Assembly: GCF_000349565.1 (NCBI RefSeq)
Contig: NZ_KB714607.1
Location: 23,843-87,842, forward strand
DNA: 64,000 nucleotides
From: Curtobacterium flaccumfaciens UCD-AKU
GTDB taxonomy: Bacteria > Actinomycetota > Actinomycetes > Actinomycetales > Microbacteriaceae
Direction of reading: 5' to 3'
Positions within the stretch are counted from its first letter, which is position 1. Each line of letters starts with the position of its first letter. The notes under the pieces were generated by a model, which worked only from the letters and a program-made list of their open reading frames with translations, did no database searches and was not told the DNA's origin. The translations under genes and the position numbers were made by a program. Shown here piece after piece: positions 28,113 through 38,561 of this stretch.

Positions 28113-29595
28113 GGAGCGTGGGCAGCCCGAGCGAGACCGGACGTGGGCCGTCGGCTGCGGCGCCGGCCGGGGTGGGCACGCCGCAGCTCTCGGCCTGCGC
28201 GCGGTCCCAGGCATCTCCGGCCCGGGTTCGTCGGATGCGCAGCGGGGCGTCGTCGTCGGCGAGCAGGAAGTGCGGTGCCGCCCGGGTGATGTCGACGGTG
28301 ACGACGTCGCCGGGGCGCGGGACATCGGACCCGGCGGGCACCGTGAAGTGCACGAGCCGGGAGTCCTCCGCACGACCGGAGAGCCGGCGGGTGGCGTCGT
28401 CCTTGCGGCCTTCACCCGAGGCGACGAGCACCTCGACGCTCCGGCCGACCTGCTGTGCGTTCTCTTCCGCCGTGATGCGTTCCTGCAGGGCGACGAGTCG
28501 CTCGTACCGCTCCTGCACGATGTGCTTCGGCAGCTGGTCGTCCATCGTCGCCGCGGGCGTGCCGGGGCGGATCGAGTACTGGAACGTGAACGCCGAGGCG
28601 AACCGTGCCTGCTCGACGACGCGCAGGGTGTCCTCGAAGTCGGCGTCGGTCTCGCCGGGGAAGCCGACGATGATGTCGGTGGAGATCGCCGCGTGCGGGA
28701 TCTTCGCGCGGACGCGGTCGAGGATGCCGAGGAACCGCTCGCTGCGGTAGCTCCGGCGCATGGCCTTGAGCACCCGGTCGGAGCCCGACTGCAGCGGCAT
28801 GTGCAGCTGGGGCATCACGTTCGGGGTCTCGGCCATCGCGTCGATGACGTCGTCGGTGAACGCTGCCGGGTGCGGGCTGGTGAAACGCACGCGCTCCAGC
28901 CCCTGGATGCCACCGGTAGCCCGCAGCAGCTTGCCGAACGCCTGCCGGTCGCCGAACTCGACGCCGTAGGAGTTCACGTTCTGCCCGAGCAGGGTGACCT
29001 CGATCGCACCGTCGTCGACGAGCGCCTGGATCTCGGCCAGGACGTCACCGGGGCGGCGGTCCTTCTCCTTGCCACGCAGCGAGGGGACGATGCAGAACGT
29101 GCAGGTGTTGTTGCAACCGACCGAGATCGAGACCCAGCCGCTGTGCGTCGAGTCGCGCTTGGTGGGCAGCGTCGACGGGAAGACGTCGAGTGCCTCGAGG
29201 ATCTCGATCTGCGCCTCGTCGTTGTGCCGCGCCCGCTCGAGCAGGGTCGGCAGCGATCCCATGTTGTGCGTGCCGAAGACCACGTCGACCCACGGCGCCT
29301 TCTCGAGGATGACGTTCTTGTCCTTCTGCGCCAGGCACCCGCCGACGGCGATCTGCATGCCGGGGTGATCGCGCTTGATGCCCGCGAGTTGTCCGAGGTT
29401 GCCGTACAGCCGGTTGTCCGCGTTCTCGCGCACCGCACAGGTGTTGATGACGACGACGTCGGCCTGTTCGCCGTCCGCCGCGGTGTAGCCCGCGGCCTGC
29501 AACGACCCGCTCAACCGCTCGGAGTCGTGCACGTTCATCTGGCACCCGTAGGTGCGGACTTCGTAGGTGCGGGGGCGCGCTGCGACGGTGTCCAT
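28099..29595 (-). CDS. miaB: tRNA-2-methylthio-N6-dimethylallyladenosine synthase
   Basis: Radical-SAM methylthiotransferase acting on i6A37 tRNA. 498 aa: N-terminal cluster cysteines Cys18, Cys53 and Cys87, the radical-SAM triad Cys161/Cys165/Cys168 (GCNNTCTFC), and a C-terminal TRAM domain ([14 protein letters not shown] ... [11 protein letters not shown]). Two [4Fe-4S] clusters are thus expected. ATG at 29595. Overlaps miaA. Confidence 0.98.
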   Translation of the reverse strand: MDTVAARPRTYEVRTYGCQMNVHDSERLSGSLQAAGYTAADGEQADVVVINTCAVRENADNRLYGNLGQLAGIKRDHPGMQIAVGGCLAQKDKNVILEKAPWVDVVFGTHNMGSLPTLLERARHNDEAQIEILEALDVFPSTLPTKRDSTHSGWVSISVGCNNTCTFCIVPSLRGKEKDRRPGDVLAEIQALVDDGAIEVTLLGQNVNSYGVEFGDRQAFGKLLRATGGIQGLERVRFTSPHPAAFTDDVIDAMAETPNVMPQLHMPLQSGSDRVLKAMRRSYRSERFLGILDRVRAKIPHAAISTDIIVGFPGETDADFEDTLRVVEQARFASAFTFQYSIRPGTPAATMDDQLPKHIVQERYERLVALQERITAEENAQQVGRSVEVLVASGEGRKDDATRRLSGRAEDSRLVHFTVPAGSDVPRPGDVVTVDITRAAPHFLLADDDAPLRIRRTRAGDAWDRAQAESCGVPTPAGAAADGPRPVSLGLPTLRVGR

Positions 29596-29621
29596 GGTCG
29601 TCCCAGTGTAGGTCGGAGCGG

Positions 29622-30536
29622 CTACTCGAACCGCACGGTCCCGCGGCCGGAAGGCGGCCGTCTGCCGCCGCCGTCGAGTGCGCGTGCGACAGCGATCCGG
29701 ACGACGCCGGAGCTGTAGCCCTTGCGCATCAGGAAGCCGGACAGCCGACGTTCCGCGGTGGCCCGGTCGAGGCCGCGCATCTGCGGCGCTCGCTTGTCGG
29801 CGAGTTCCTGCGCGCGGAGGAACTCGTCGTCCTCGTCGTCGGCGGCTTCGTCGAGTGCGGTGTCGATCGCCACCTGGTCGATCCCCCGGCGTCGGAGTTC
29901 GGTGACGACCCCCTGGCGGCCGAGGCCCTTGCGCGCGTGCAGCCGGTCGACCAGGTCGGTGGCGAGGGCGACGTCGTCCAGGAGCCCGACACGGGTCAAC
30001 CGTTCGATCTCGTGCTCGACCACGTCGGTGTCGAGGTCCTGCTGCAGCAGCAGGGTCCGCATCTCGGACTCGCTCACGCCCTTGCGACCGAGGGCACGGA
30101 GGCTGAGCCGTTCGGCGTCCGCGCGCTGTTCGTCGAGCGGACGGGGTGCGTCGGCCGGGTCGATCTCCTCGCCGCCGGCGATGGAGAACACCGACGCGGT
30201 GGTGGCGTCGGCGGTCTCGGAGTCGTAGCCGTCCTGCTCGGCACGGGTCGAGCGCCCGCTGCCGTCACCGATCACGGGCGACACCCATGCTGCCGGACCC
30301 CGGGCACCGCGCAGGGGCACCGGCGAATCGGCGTCGAAGGGTGCCGGGATCTCGTCCGGCCGAGCGTCGCCGGACTCGGGCACTGCCCACCCGTCGACGT
30401 CCCGTGGTTCGTCCGGTGACACCGGCGGTGCGGGGATCGCGGGCGTCACCGGTGTGACGGGAGCGCGACGACGCGACCTCGCACCGAACAGGTCGGTGAC
30501 CGGTGCGAGGCCGTCGTCGTCGTGGTCGGTGCTCAC
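29622..30536 (-). CDS. recX: RecA regulator RecX with long N-terminal extension
   Basis: Modulates RecA filaments. The C-terminal 170 residues carry the three-helix RecX repeats ([52 protein letters not shown]). The first 130 residues are Pro/Asp-rich and probably disordered, so 304 aa is much longer than the usual 150-200. GTG at 30536 overlaps the recA stop (GTGA), so its expression should follow SOS induction of recA. Confidence 0.94.
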   Translation of the reverse strand: MSTDHDDDGLAPVTDLFGARSRRRAPVTPVTPAIPAPPVSPDEPRDVDGWAVPESGDARPDEIPAPFDADSPVPLRGARGPAAWVSPVIGDGSGRSTRAEQDGYDSETADATTASVFSIAGGEEIDPADAPRPLDEQRADAERLSLRALGRKGVSESEMRTLLLQQDLDTDVVEHEIERLTRVGLLDDVALATDLVDRLHARKGLGRQGVVTELRRRGIDQVAIDTALDEAADDEDDEFLRAQELADKRAPQMRGLDRATAERRLSGFLMRKGYSSGVVRIAVARALDGGGRRPPSGRGTVRFE

Positions 30537-31594
30537 GCGCCCTTGCGCTCCGCGAGCTTCGGCGCGATCGACTCGACCGGGGCATCCTCGGCCTTGGAAC
30601 CGCCGACGCCGAGCTTGGCGAGGATCTTGCCTTCGATGTCGGCAGCGATCTCGGGGTTCTGGATCAGGAAGGAACGCGAGTTCTCCTTGCCCTGCCCGAG
30701 CTGGTCGCCGTCGTACGTGTACCAGGCGCCCGACTTCTTGACGATGCCGTGGTCGACACCGAAGTCGAGCAGCGAGCCTTCGCGCGAGATGCCGACGCCG
30801 TACAGGATGTCGAACTCGGCCTGCTTGAAGGGCGGCGCCATCTTGTTCTTGACGACCTTGACGCGCGTTCGGTTGCCCACCGCGTCGGTACCGCTCTTGA
30901 GTGTCTCGATGCGACGGATGTCGAGGCGGACGGACGCGTAGAACTTCAGCGCCTTACCGCCCGAGGTGGTCTCCGGCGAACCGAAGAACACGCCGATCTT
31001 CTCGCGCAGCTGGTTGATGAAGATCATCGTGGTCTGCGTCTGGTTCAGGCCACCGGCGAGCTTCCGCAGTGCCTGCGACATGAGGCGGGCCTGCAGACCG
31101 ACGTGCGAGTCACCCATCTCGCCCTCGATCTCGGCACGGGGCACGAGGGCCGCGACGGAGTCGATGACGATGAGGTCGATGGAGCCGGAGCGGACCAGCA
31201 TGTCCGCGATCTCGAGCGCCTGCTCGGCGGTGTCGGGCTGCGACACAAGCAGGGCGTCGATGTCGACACCGAGCTTCTTGGCGTACTCGGGGTCGAGCGC
31301 GTGCTCGGCGTCGATGAAGGCCGCGATGCCACCGGCGCGCTGGGCGTTGGCGATGGCATGGATGGTGAGGGTCGTCTTACCCGACGACTCCGGGCCGTAG
31401 ATCTCGACGATGCGGCCACGGGGCAGGCCACCGATGCCGAGCGCGACGTCCAGCGCCACCGACCCGGTCTGGATGACGTTGACGGGGGCGCGTTCGTCCG
31501 AACCGAGGCGCATGATCGCACCCTTGCCGAACTGCCTGTCGATCTGTGCGAGTGCGGTCTCGAGGGCCTTTTCGCGGTCTGCCGGTGATGGCAT
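30533..31594 (-). CDS. recA: Recombinase RecA
   Basis: 353-aa recombinase and SOS co-protease. Walker A GPESSGKT (67-74), [22 protein letters not shown], the L2 loop [28 protein letters not shown], and the acidic-to-basic C-terminal tail. ATG at 31594 is preceded by AAGGAG at ideal spacing. A perfect LexA box lies 209 nt upstream, leaving a long leader with no other gene in it. Confidence 0.99.
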   Translation of the reverse strand: MPSPADREKALETALAQIDRQFGKGAIMRLGSDERAPVNVIQTGSVALDVALGIGGLPRGRIVEIYGPESSGKTTLTIHAIANAQRAGGIAAFIDAEHALDPEYAKKLGVDIDALLVSQPDTAEQALEIADMLVRSGSIDLIVIDSVAALVPRAEIEGEMGDSHVGLQARLMSQALRKLAGGLNQTQTTMIFINQLREKIGVFFGSPETTSGGKALKFYASVRLDIRRIETLKSGTDAVGNRTRVKVVKNKMAPPFKQAEFDILYGVGISREGSLLDFGVDHGIVKKSGAWYTYDGDQLGQGKENSRSFLIQNPEIAADIEGKILAKLGVGGSKAEDAPVESIAPKLAERKGA

Positions 31595-31803
31595 GGGGTG
31601 CTCCTTCGTGCTCGTGTTCGGCCGCCTGTAGGCTGTCGCGTCCACGCCGGCCGATGGTGCAAGGCCGATGGTTCTGCGACAAGGCTTCGGGCTGTTCCCG
31701 ATGTCCATCAACCTATGGCGAGCCACCGACATCACTGCCGACGGTCACGCGATCTGTGGATGGAGCATCCGGGCGACGCCGCTGTGGAGGAAGTTACCAC
31801 CGA

Positions 31804-31819
31804 TCGAACACGCGTTCGA
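31804..31819. promoter_or_regulatory. Perfect LexA box upstream of recA
   Basis: TCGAACACGCGTTCGA matches all 12 fixed positions of the actinobacterial SOS box. It lies 209 nt before the recA start. A second, weaker site CCGAACACAGTTTCGG (31828-31843, 9 of 12) is 8 nt further upstream. Confidence 0.93.
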
Positions 31820-31866
31820 GCAACACGCCGAACACAGTTTCGGGTGCCGGACCCGCAGGACCGCGC

Positions 31867-32091
31867 TCAGTCCTGGGGTTCGGCCAGGCCCTTGCCGTGC
31901 CGACGGTCCATCGGGACGTCCTGCGAGTCGCACAGGGCATCCCACACCCGGCGGGCGTCGATGCCGGCGGCAAGGGCGTCCACGGCCGATCGACCGCCCA
32001 GCCCCTCGAGCACGACGTCACGGGTGACCACGGACCCGTAGGCCTCGCCGAACACCTGGTCGACGGCTCGCCAGAACTCACTCACGCGCAT
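31867..32091 (-). CDS. DUF3046 protein
   Basis: 74 aa, MRVSEFWRAVDQVFGEAYG ... VWDALCDSQDVPMDRRHG, a good match to DUF3046, a small actinobacterial family almost always found just upstream of recA. Function unknown. Its conserved position between clgR and recA supports it as a real gene. It ends 23 nt before the recA SOS-box pair. Confidence 0.92.
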   Translation of the reverse strand: MRVSEFWRAVDQVFGEAYGSVVTRDVVLEGLGGRSAVDALAAGIDARRVWDALCDSQDVPMDRRHGKGLAEPQD

Positions 32092-32129
32092 CCGACCAGC
32101 CTAAGCGCGTCGTCGCGGGCCGGAACGCA

Positions 32130-32165
32130 GAACGCCCCCGCCGGGAAGGACCGGCGAGGGCGTTC
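32130..32165 (-). terminator. clgR terminator
   Basis: Imperfect 15-bp stem (GAACGCCCCCGCCGG against CCGGCGAGGGCGTTC) with loop GAAGGA, 13 nt past the clgR stop. Starts with the same GAACGCAGAACGC word as the der terminator. Confidence 0.85.
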
Positions 32166-32177
32166 GGTGCAGTGCGG

Positions 32178-32486
32178 TCAGCGCACCGCGAGGTCGTTGT
32201 CGAACTCGGCGACGAGGTCGTCCGGGAGCGTGTCGGGGACGGGGGTCAGCCCCTCGACGATCGCGAGGCGGTCGCCCACTTCGCGCATGATGGTCGAGAT
32301 GGGCGTGTCCAGAGCATCCGCGACGGACGCGAGGATCTCCGAGCTGGCTTCCTTCTGCCCACGCTCGACCTCACTGAGGTACCCGAGCGCGACACTGGCC
32401 TTGGACGCGACCTGACGGAGGGTCCGGCCCTTCTGCAAGCGGAAGTCCCGGAGCACATCGCCGATTTCCTGACGAACGAGAACCAT
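32178..32486 (-). CDS. clgR: ClgR-type XRE-family transcriptional regulator
   Basis: 102 aa with a central helix-turn-helix (GRTLRQVASKASVALGYLSEVERGQKEASSE). Matches ClgR, activator of clp protease and stress genes in actinobacteria, in length, in the opening VRQEIGDVLRDFRLQ and in its place after cinA. Family members end in a short degron-like tail; this one ends LAVR. ATG at 32486 has GAGGAG upstream. A 154-nt spacer before it should hold its own promoter. Confidence 0.93.
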   Translation of the reverse strand: MVLVRQEIGDVLRDFRLQKGRTLRQVASKASVALGYLSEVERGQKEASSEILASVADALDTPISTIMREVGDRLAIVEGLTPVPDTLPDDLVAEFDNDLAVR

Positions 32487-32640
32487 GAGAACTCCTCCTC
32501 TCTGTCGTCTCCGCGCCCGCTCGGTCCGGTGGAACGAGTTCGGGTTCAGCAACAATAGCGTTGCCGGTTGCAGCATGTTAGCCAGGCTGGCTGCCGTACT
32601 GCTGGAGATTTCGTGAGATGTAACCCAGTGGAAACGGGAC

Positions 32641-33168
32641 CTATTCCCGGCCCCGGATCTCGGACGACATCCGTGCAAGGAGTTCGGAGACGGTGGCGTG
32701 ACGGATTGCTCCCCGGTCACCGTCGAGGTGCAGCTCGAAGGCCTCGGCGCCCGCGGCGGAGGCGATCCCCACGTACACGGTGCCGACGGGCTTGCCGTCC
32801 TGCGGGTCCGGGCCGGCGACACCCGTCGTGCTGATCCCCCACGTTGCGGGCTCCCCGTCGACGGACAGCGCGATCCGGACACCGGCGGCCATCTGCCGGG
32901 CGACCTCCGGGTGCACGGCACCCTCGGCCTCGAGCAGGTCCGCCGAGACCCCGAGCACGGAGTGCTTCACGGGCGTCGCGTACGCCACGACGCCACCGCG
33001 GACGACGGCGCTCGCCCCGGGCACGTCGACGAGGGTCGCGACGACGAGTCCGCCGGTCAGCGACTCCGCCACGGCGAGGGTCTCGCCCCGCGCCGTCAGT
33101 TCGGCGATGAGACCCGGTGCGACCGGCTCGACGGGCGCGGCCTCGGTCGAACGGTCGGGCCCGGTCAT
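32641..33168 (-). CDS. CinA C-terminal domain protein (nicotinamide-nucleotide amidohydrolase, PncC-like)
   Basis: 175 aa comprising only the CinA C-terminal domain: LAVAESLTGGLVVATLVDVPGAS, VVAYATPVKHSVLGV, and TGVAGPDPQDGKPVGTVYVG. Such proteins deamidate NMN in pyridine nucleotide recycling. The MoCF-like N-terminal half of full CinA is absent, as is common here. ATG at 33168 overlaps the pgsA stop (ATGA). Confidence 0.95.
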   Translation of the reverse strand: MTGPDRSTEAAPVEPVAPGLIAELTARGETLAVAESLTGGLVVATLVDVPGASAVVRGGVVAYATPVKHSVLGVSADLLEAEGAVHPEVARQMAAGVRIALSVDGEPATWGISTTGVAGPDPQDGKPVGTVYVGIASAAGAEAFELHLDGDRGAIRHATVSELLARMSSEIRGRE

Positions 33169-33809
33169 GCGGTGGTGCGGTTGTGCTTCCATGCCTGCCA
33201 GAGGTAGTCGATCCCGCTCAGGACCGTTGCCAGGAACGCGGCGGTCATGAGGATGCCGTTGACCCAGTGCGCCCAGTCACCGACCAGGTTCCACCACGGG
33301 AACAGCGCGGCCGTCAGTGCGACGGCCTGCAGCACGGTCTTGATCTTGCCTCCGCGGCTGGCCGGGATCACCCGGTCGGAGAGCACTGCGAACCGGAAGA
33401 CCGTGATGCCGATCTCCCGCACCAAGATCAGCACGGTCACGTACCAGGGCAGTTCCTGCAGGATGGACAGCGCGACGAGCGCACCCCCGATGAGCACCTT
33501 GTCGGCGATCGGGTCGACGAGCTTGCCGAAGTCCGTGACCAGGTTCTGCCGACGGGCGATGATGCCGTCGGCGCTGTCCGTGACGATCGCCACGACGAAG
33601 ACGACCGCGGCCCAGATGCGCAGGGGCCCGTCGTTCCCGGCGTCGGTGAGCAGCAGGACGAAGAACAGCGGCGCCATCAGGATGCGCACCACCGTGATGA
33701 TGTTCGCGACGTTCGCGGTCGACGCCGGGCCGGGGCCCTTGCGCAAGAGCCGCCCGCGCCACGGGAACCGTGCGCCGTGCGTGGTGTTCGTGCTGTCCGA
33801 GGCGGTCAT
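33165..33809 (-). CDS. pgsA: CDP-diacylglycerol-glycerol-3-phosphate 3-phosphatidyltransferase
   Basis: Membrane enzyme making phosphatidylglycerophosphate. 214 aa with the full CDP-alcohol transferase signature DSADGIIARRQNLVTDFGKL followed by VDPIAD, giving all four metal-binding Asp residues, and six hydrophobic segments. ATG at 33809 has GGAG 8 nt upstream, within the spacer after ftsK, so I prefer it to an upstream start. The ftsK-pgsA-cinA-clgR order is conserved. Confidence 0.95.
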   Translation of the reverse strand: MTASDSTNTTHGARFPWRGRLLRKGPGPASTANVANIITVVRILMAPLFFVLLLTDAGNDGPLRIWAAVVFVVAIVTDSADGIIARRQNLVTDFGKLVDPIADKVLIGGALVALSILQELPWYVTVLILVREIGITVFRFAVLSDRVIPASRGGKIKTVLQAVALTAALFPWWNLVGDWAHWVNGILMTAAFLATVLSGIDYLWQAWKHNRTTA

Positions 33810-33814
33810 CGCCG

Positions 33815-36739
33815 TCACTCCCTGCCCGTCAGTCCCCACGCGTCCTCATCGGGCTCGTCGTGGACTTCATCGTACCCGCGGGTCATGTCCCCGACGGGGT
33901 CGGCACCGTACCGGTCACCGTCGCCGGACGGCGTCGGTGCCGGCGCTGCCGGAGCGGCCGCGGCGGGCGGCTCCTCGCCGCGGAGCTTCGCGAGCACCGC
34001 GGGCAACTGGTCGGCGGTCACCAGGACGTCGCGGGCCTTCGAGCCCTCGGACGGTCCGACGATGTCGCGCGACTCCATCAGGTCCATCAGGCGACCGGCC
34101 TTGGCGAAGCCGACGCGGAGCTTGCGCTGCAGCATCGACGTCGAACCGAACTGGGTCGACACGACCTGTTCGACGGCCGCGAGCAGCAGTTCGAGGTCGT
34201 CGCCGATGTCGGCGTCGATCTCCTTGCGCTCGACCACGGCCTGGACGTCCTGGCGGTACTCGGGCTGGGCCTGCCGCGTGACGTGCTGGACGACCTCGGC
34301 GACCTCGCCCTCCTGCACCCAGGCGCCCTGCACGCGGAGCGACTTCGACGAACCCATCGGCAGGAAGAGCGCGTCGCCCTGACCGATCAGCTTGTCGGCG
34401 CCGGGCTGGTCGAGGATGACGCGGGAGTCCGTGACGCTCGTCACCGCGAAGGCGATGCGCGACGGCACGTTCGCCTTGATCAGGCCGGTGATGACGTCGA
34501 CCGAGGGCCGCTGCGTCGCGAGCACCAGGTGGATGCCGGCGGCGCGGGCGAGCTGGGTGATGCGGACGATCGATTCCTCGACGTCACGCGGTGCCACGAG
34601 CATCAGGTCGGCGAGCTCGTCGACGACCACCAGCAGGTACGGGTACGGCTTGAGCTTCCGCTCGCTGCCCGCCGGCAGGACGATCTCGTTGTTCTCGATC
34701 GCCTTGTTGAAGTCGTCGACGTGGCGGAACCCGAACGACGCCAGGTCGTCGTACCGCATGTCCATCTCCTTCACGACCCACTGCAGCGCTTCGGCCGCCT
34801 TCTTGGGGTTCGTGATGATGGGGGTGATGAGGTGCGGGACGCCGGCGTAGATCGAGAGCTCGACGCGCTTCGGGTCGACCAGGACCATGCGGACCTCGGA
34901 CGGCTTCGCGCGCATCAGCAGCGACGTGATCATCGAGTTGATGAACACCGACTTGCCGGAACCGGTGGAGCCGGCGACGAGCAGGTGCGGCATCTTCGCC
35001 AGGTTCGCGACGACGAAGCCGCCCTCGACGTCCTTGCCGACGCCGATCGTCATCGGGTGCTTCGACTTGCGCGCGGCGTTCGAGCGCAGCACGTCGCCGA
35101 GCGAGACGATCTCGCGGTCGGTGTTCGGGATCTCGACGCCGATCGCGCTCTTGCCCGGGATCGGCGACAGGATGCGGACCTCGTTCGAGGCGACCGCGTA
35201 CGACAGGTTCTTCGACAGGGCCGTGACGCGCTCGACCTTGACGCCCGGGCCGAGCTCGATCTCGTACCGGGTGACCGTCGGCCCGCGGGAGAACCCGGTG
35301 ACCTTCGCGTCGACCTTGAACTCGGTGAGCACGCCGGTGATGGCGGCGACGATGTCGTCGTTCGCCTGGCTGCGCGCGACCGAGGGCGTGCCGGAGCTCA
35401 GGGTGGTGGCGGCCGGCAGTCGGTACGGCTTCGACGGGTCGTCGTCGGGCCCGGCGGCGGCCGCGCTCAGCTCGGCGGCGGCGTCGATGTCCTCGGGCTC
35501 GTCGACGACCTCGGGCTCGGACAGCACCTCGGGCACCGCGGCACGGATGTCGGCGGTCGGCTGCGGGCGCGCGGGGACGTCGGTGCCGAACGCGCGCAGG
35601 GCCTGCTCGGCGTCCTGCAGGTCCTGCTCGACGGAGTCGTTGAGGTTGACCGACGCGGGCTCGGCCGGCGTGAGGTCGACGAGCCCTGCGGCGGCACCGG
35701 CGTTCGGGCTCGGAACGGGGGCGACGGGAGCAGCGGGCGCGACGGGCGCGGCAGCGGGCGCGACACCGGTGGCCGGCGGGAGCACCGGGCTGTCGTACGC
35801 CGGGTCCTCTTCGCGTCCGGACTTGTTGCGGCGCCACCACGGCACGTTGTCGCCGCCGGCTTCGGCGTCGGCAGCGGCCTGCTCGTCACCGAACCCGAGG
35901 TCGTCGAACAGCTGGAAGTCGGCGTCGCCCTTCTTGCCGCGCTTCGAGGTGCGGGTGCGGGCGGCGGGCTCCGCCGCGGCGGCGGCGTCCGCGTCCGGCT
36001 CGGCAGCGGGCGCCGGGGCACCGAACAGGTAGGCGTAGAGCTCGTGCAGCCGGCGACCGAGCTTGTTCGGCGGCGTCTTGGTGATGATGAAGAGCGAGAG
36101 CACGAGCAGCACGATCGCCACGGGCACGGCCACCCACGCGGTCGCGATCGTGACGAGCCAGCCGATGACCACCCAGCCGAGCACCCCACCGGCGGCAGCG
36201 AGCGCGGGCATGCCGTCGGCCGCGCTCGGTCGGCCGCCGAAGACGTGGCAGAGCGAGGCGATGGAGACGATCAGGATGCCCAGACCGATGCCGATCCGGG
36301 TGTTGTCGTGCACCGAGGCCGGGTGCCGGAACAGCCACCCGGCGAACACGATCATGATGACCGGCAGGGCGAATGCCAGGCGGCCGAACAGCCCGCCGAA
36401 CGTGTACGCGTCGAGTGCGACGGAGACGCTGTTGGTCGGGTTGAGCCACTCGACGACCCCGCCGGCGATGGCCAGCAGGAACAGCAGGAACGGGAACCCG
36501 TCGCGCCGCTGGTCCTTCTCGAGGGTCTCCTTGCCGAGCAGCCGGAACATCGCGCCGACGCCGTGCGCCATCGCGAGCCAGAAGGTCACGAGCGGGTTCT
36601 GCTCGCGGAACACCGGCGTGGGTGCGGCCTGCGGCAGCTTCTTCGTCGTGGCCTGGGTGCGCGACGAACCGCGCGTCCCGTTGCCACGGGACGACGTGGA
36701 CGCGCGCGAGCGCGTGGTCGACTTGGTGCCTCCGGCCAT
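33815..36739 (-). CDS. ftsK: DNA translocase FtsK/SpoIIIE
   Basis: Septal DNA pump for chromosome segregation, 974 aa. Four membrane segments lie in the first 230 residues. A long Pro/Ala/acidic linker follows (about 230-460). The RecA-like motor has Walker A GSTGSGK (590-596), with the DELADLM Walker B and [13 protein letters not shown], and a C-terminal winged-helix gamma domain ([21 protein letters not shown]) that would read KOPS-like sequences. ATG at 36739. The basic Ser/Thr/Arg-rich N-tail is typical. Confidence 0.97.
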   Translation of the reverse strand: MAGGTKSTTRSRASTSSRGNGTRGSSRTQATTKKLPQAAPTPVFREQNPLVTFWLAMAHGVGAMFRLLGKETLEKDQRRDGFPFLLFLLAIAGGVVEWLNPTNSVSVALDAYTFGGLFGRLAFALPVIMIVFAGWLFRHPASVHDNTRIGIGLGILIVSIASLCHVFGGRPSAADGMPALAAAGGVLGWVVIGWLVTIATAWVAVPVAIVLLVLSLFIITKTPPNKLGRRLHELYAYLFGAPAPAAEPDADAAAAAEPAARTRTSKRGKKGDADFQLFDDLGFGDEQAAADAEAGGDNVPWWRRNKSGREEDPAYDSPVLPPATGVAPAAAPVAPAAPVAPVPSPNAGAAAGLVDLTPAEPASVNLNDSVEQDLQDAEQALRAFGTDVPARPQPTADIRAAVPEVLSEPEVVDEPEDIDAAAELSAAAAGPDDDPSKPYRLPAATTLSSGTPSVARSQANDDIVAAITGVLTEFKVDAKVTGFSRGPTVTRYEIELGPGVKVERVTALSKNLSYAVASNEVRILSPIPGKSAIGVEIPNTDREIVSLGDVLRSNAARKSKHPMTIGVGKDVEGGFVVANLAKMPHLLVAGSTGSGKSVFINSMITSLLMRAKPSEVRMVLVDPKRVELSIYAGVPHLITPIITNPKKAAEALQWVVKEMDMRYDDLASFGFRHVDDFNKAIENNEIVLPAGSERKLKPYPYLLVVVDELADLMLVAPRDVEESIVRITQLARAAGIHLVLATQRPSVDVITGLIKANVPSRIAFAVTSVTDSRVILDQPGADKLIGQGDALFLPMGSSKSLRVQGAWVQEGEVAEVVQHVTRQAQPEYRQDVQAVVERKEIDADIGDDLELLLAAVEQVVSTQFGSTSMLQRKLRVGFAKAGRLMDLMESRDIVGPSEGSKARDVLVTADQLPAVLAKLRGEEPPAAAAPAAPAPTPSGDGDRYGADPVGDMTRGYDEVHDEPDEDAWGLTGRE

Positions 36740-36777
36740 GGGCAGAACCCTAACGCCCGCCCAGGACAAACGCAGGA

Positions 36778-36817
36778 AGGCCCGCCGCAGCGTCCGTGAC
36801 GGACGCTGGACGGGCCT
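36778..36817 (-). terminator. Hairpin after RNase J gene
   Basis: AGCGTCCG/CGGACGCT inner stem with loop TGA and outer AGGCCCG/CGGGCCT stem, 19 nt past the RNase J stop and 39 nt before ftsK. It should separate rnj from ftsK. Confidence 0.7.
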
Positions 36818-36835
36818 CCAGGGCGGGGACGGAGG

Positions 36836-38512
36836 CTACGCCTCGATGACCACCGGGACGATCATCGGACGACGACGGTGCTTCGTGTTCACCCAACGAC
36901 CGACCGTGCGACGGACGACCTGCGCGAAGGCGTGCGAGTCGCGCGTGCCGTTGGCTGCGGCCTCGGAGATCGCCTTGGCGATCTGCGGACGCACGTCGTC
37001 GAAGACGGAGTCGTCCTCGGCGAAGCCGCGCGACTGGATCTCCGGGCCGATCACGCACTGCCCGGTGGTGAAGTCCACCGCGCAGAAGACCGAGATGAAG
37101 CCCTCTTCGGCCAGGACACGGCGGTCCTTCAGGTCGGCGTCGGTGATCTCGCCGACGGTGGAGCCGTCGACGTAGACGTAGCCGATGTCGAGCTGGCCGG
37201 CGACCGTTGCGACGCCGTCCTTCAGGTCGACGACGATGCCGTCCTGACCGAGGATCACGTTGCGCGGCGGGACGCCCGTCTGGATCGCCAGGTCGGCGTT
37301 CGCGTACAGGTGACGGTGCTCGCCGTGGACGGGGAGCACGTTGCGCGGTCGCAGGATGTTGTAGCAGTAGAGCAGTTCGCCGGCCGAGGCGTGTCCGGAG
37401 ACGTGCACCTTGGCGTTGCCCTTGTGCACGACCTTCGCGCCGAGCTTGGTCAGCCCGTCGATCACGCGGTACACGGCGTTCTCGTTGCCCGGGATGAGCG
37501 ACGACGCGAGGATGACGGTGTCGCCCTCGCCGATCTCGATCTGGTGCTCGAGGTTCGCCATGCGGGCCAGGACGGCCATCGGCTCACCCTGCGACCCGGT
37601 CGACATGTAGACGATCTGGTCGTCGGGGACGTTCTTCGCCTTCTTCGTGTCGATGAGCACGTTCTCCGGCACCCGCAGGTACCCGAGGTCGGCGGCGATC
37701 GTCATGTTGCGGATCATCGAGCGGCCCATGAACGCGACCTTGCGGTTCGCGGCCGCGGCGGCGTCGAGGACCTGCTGCACGCGGTGCACGTGTGACGAGA
37801 AGCTCGCCACGACGACCTTCTTGCGGGCGCGCATGATGATGTTCTCGAGCACCGGGCCGATGTCGCGCTCCGGAGCGGTGAAGCCCGGCACGTCGGCGTT
37901 CGTGGAGTCCGGCAGGAACAGGTCGACGCCGGCCTCGCCCAGACGGGCGAACGCGCGGAGGTCGGTGATCCGGTCGTCCAGCGGGAGCTGGTCCATCTTG
38001 AAGTCACCCGTGTGCAGGACACGACCGGCGGGGGTCGTGATCGCGACGGCGAGGGCGTCCGGGATGGAGTGGTTCACGGCGACGAACTCGAGGTGGAACG
38101 GGCCGATCTGCTCGGTCTGGTCCTCGGCCACGACGAGCGTGTACGGCTTGATCCGGTGTTCCTTGAGCTTCGCCTCGACGAGCGCGAGGGTCAGCGTGGA
38201 GCCGATCAGCGGGATGTCGTCGCGGAGCTTCAGCAGGTACGGGACCGCGCCGATGTGGTCTTCGTGGCCGTGCGTGAGCACGACACCGAGGACGTCGTCG
38301 AGGCGGTCACGGATCGGCGTGAAGTCCGGCAGGATCAGGTCGACACCGGGCTGGTGCTCCTCGGGGAACAGCACGCCGGCGTCGACGATGAGCAGCTTGC
38401 CCTCGTACTCGTAGACGGTCATGTTGCGACCGATCTCGCCGAGGCCCCCGATGGGGATCACGCGGAGGGTGCCGTTCTCGAGCGGCTGCGGTGTGGAGAC
38501 TTGTGTGGGCAT
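36836..38512 (-). CDS. rnj: Ribonuclease J
   Basis: Metallo-beta-lactamase/beta-CASP RNase with endo- and 5'-exonuclease activity in mRNA decay and rRNA processing. 558 aa: HGHEDH (81-86), the NHSIPDA motif, HTGDFKMDQ, the beta-CASP motifs PDSTNAD and SFSSHVHR, VHVSGHASAGEL and LPVHGEHRHLYANA, then the C-terminal domain. ATG at 38512. Follows dapA at 49 nt, as in many actinobacteria. Confidence 0.98.
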   Translation of the reverse strand: MPTQVSTPQPLENGTLRVIPIGGLGEIGRNMTVYEYEGKLLIVDAGVLFPEEHQPGVDLILPDFTPIRDRLDDVLGVVLTHGHEDHIGAVPYLLKLRDDIPLIGSTLTLALVEAKLKEHRIKPYTLVVAEDQTEQIGPFHLEFVAVNHSIPDALAVAITTPAGRVLHTGDFKMDQLPLDDRITDLRAFARLGEAGVDLFLPDSTNADVPGFTAPERDIGPVLENIIMRARKKVVVASFSSHVHRVQQVLDAAAAANRKVAFMGRSMIRNMTIAADLGYLRVPENVLIDTKKAKNVPDDQIVYMSTGSQGEPMAVLARMANLEHQIEIGEGDTVILASSLIPGNENAVYRVIDGLTKLGAKVVHKGNAKVHVSGHASAGELLYCYNILRPRNVLPVHGEHRHLYANADLAIQTGVPPRNVILGQDGIVVDLKDGVATVAGQLDIGYVYVDGSTVGEITDADLKDRRVLAEEGFISVFCAVDFTTGQCVIGPEIQSRGFAEDDSVFDDVRPQIAKAISEAAANGTRDSHAFAQVVRRTVGRWVNTKHRRRPMIVPVVIEA

Positions 38513-38561
38513 TCGGTCCTACGGATTCGGGCGACGTGCGTGCTGCGCGCCGCGGTGTTCG

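Noticed and set aside
32487..32640. Autoregulatory ClgR site upstream of clgR
   Set aside because: A GCAAC/GTTGC dyad is present near 32550-32570 but does not match the CGC-N5-GCG type core well enough.
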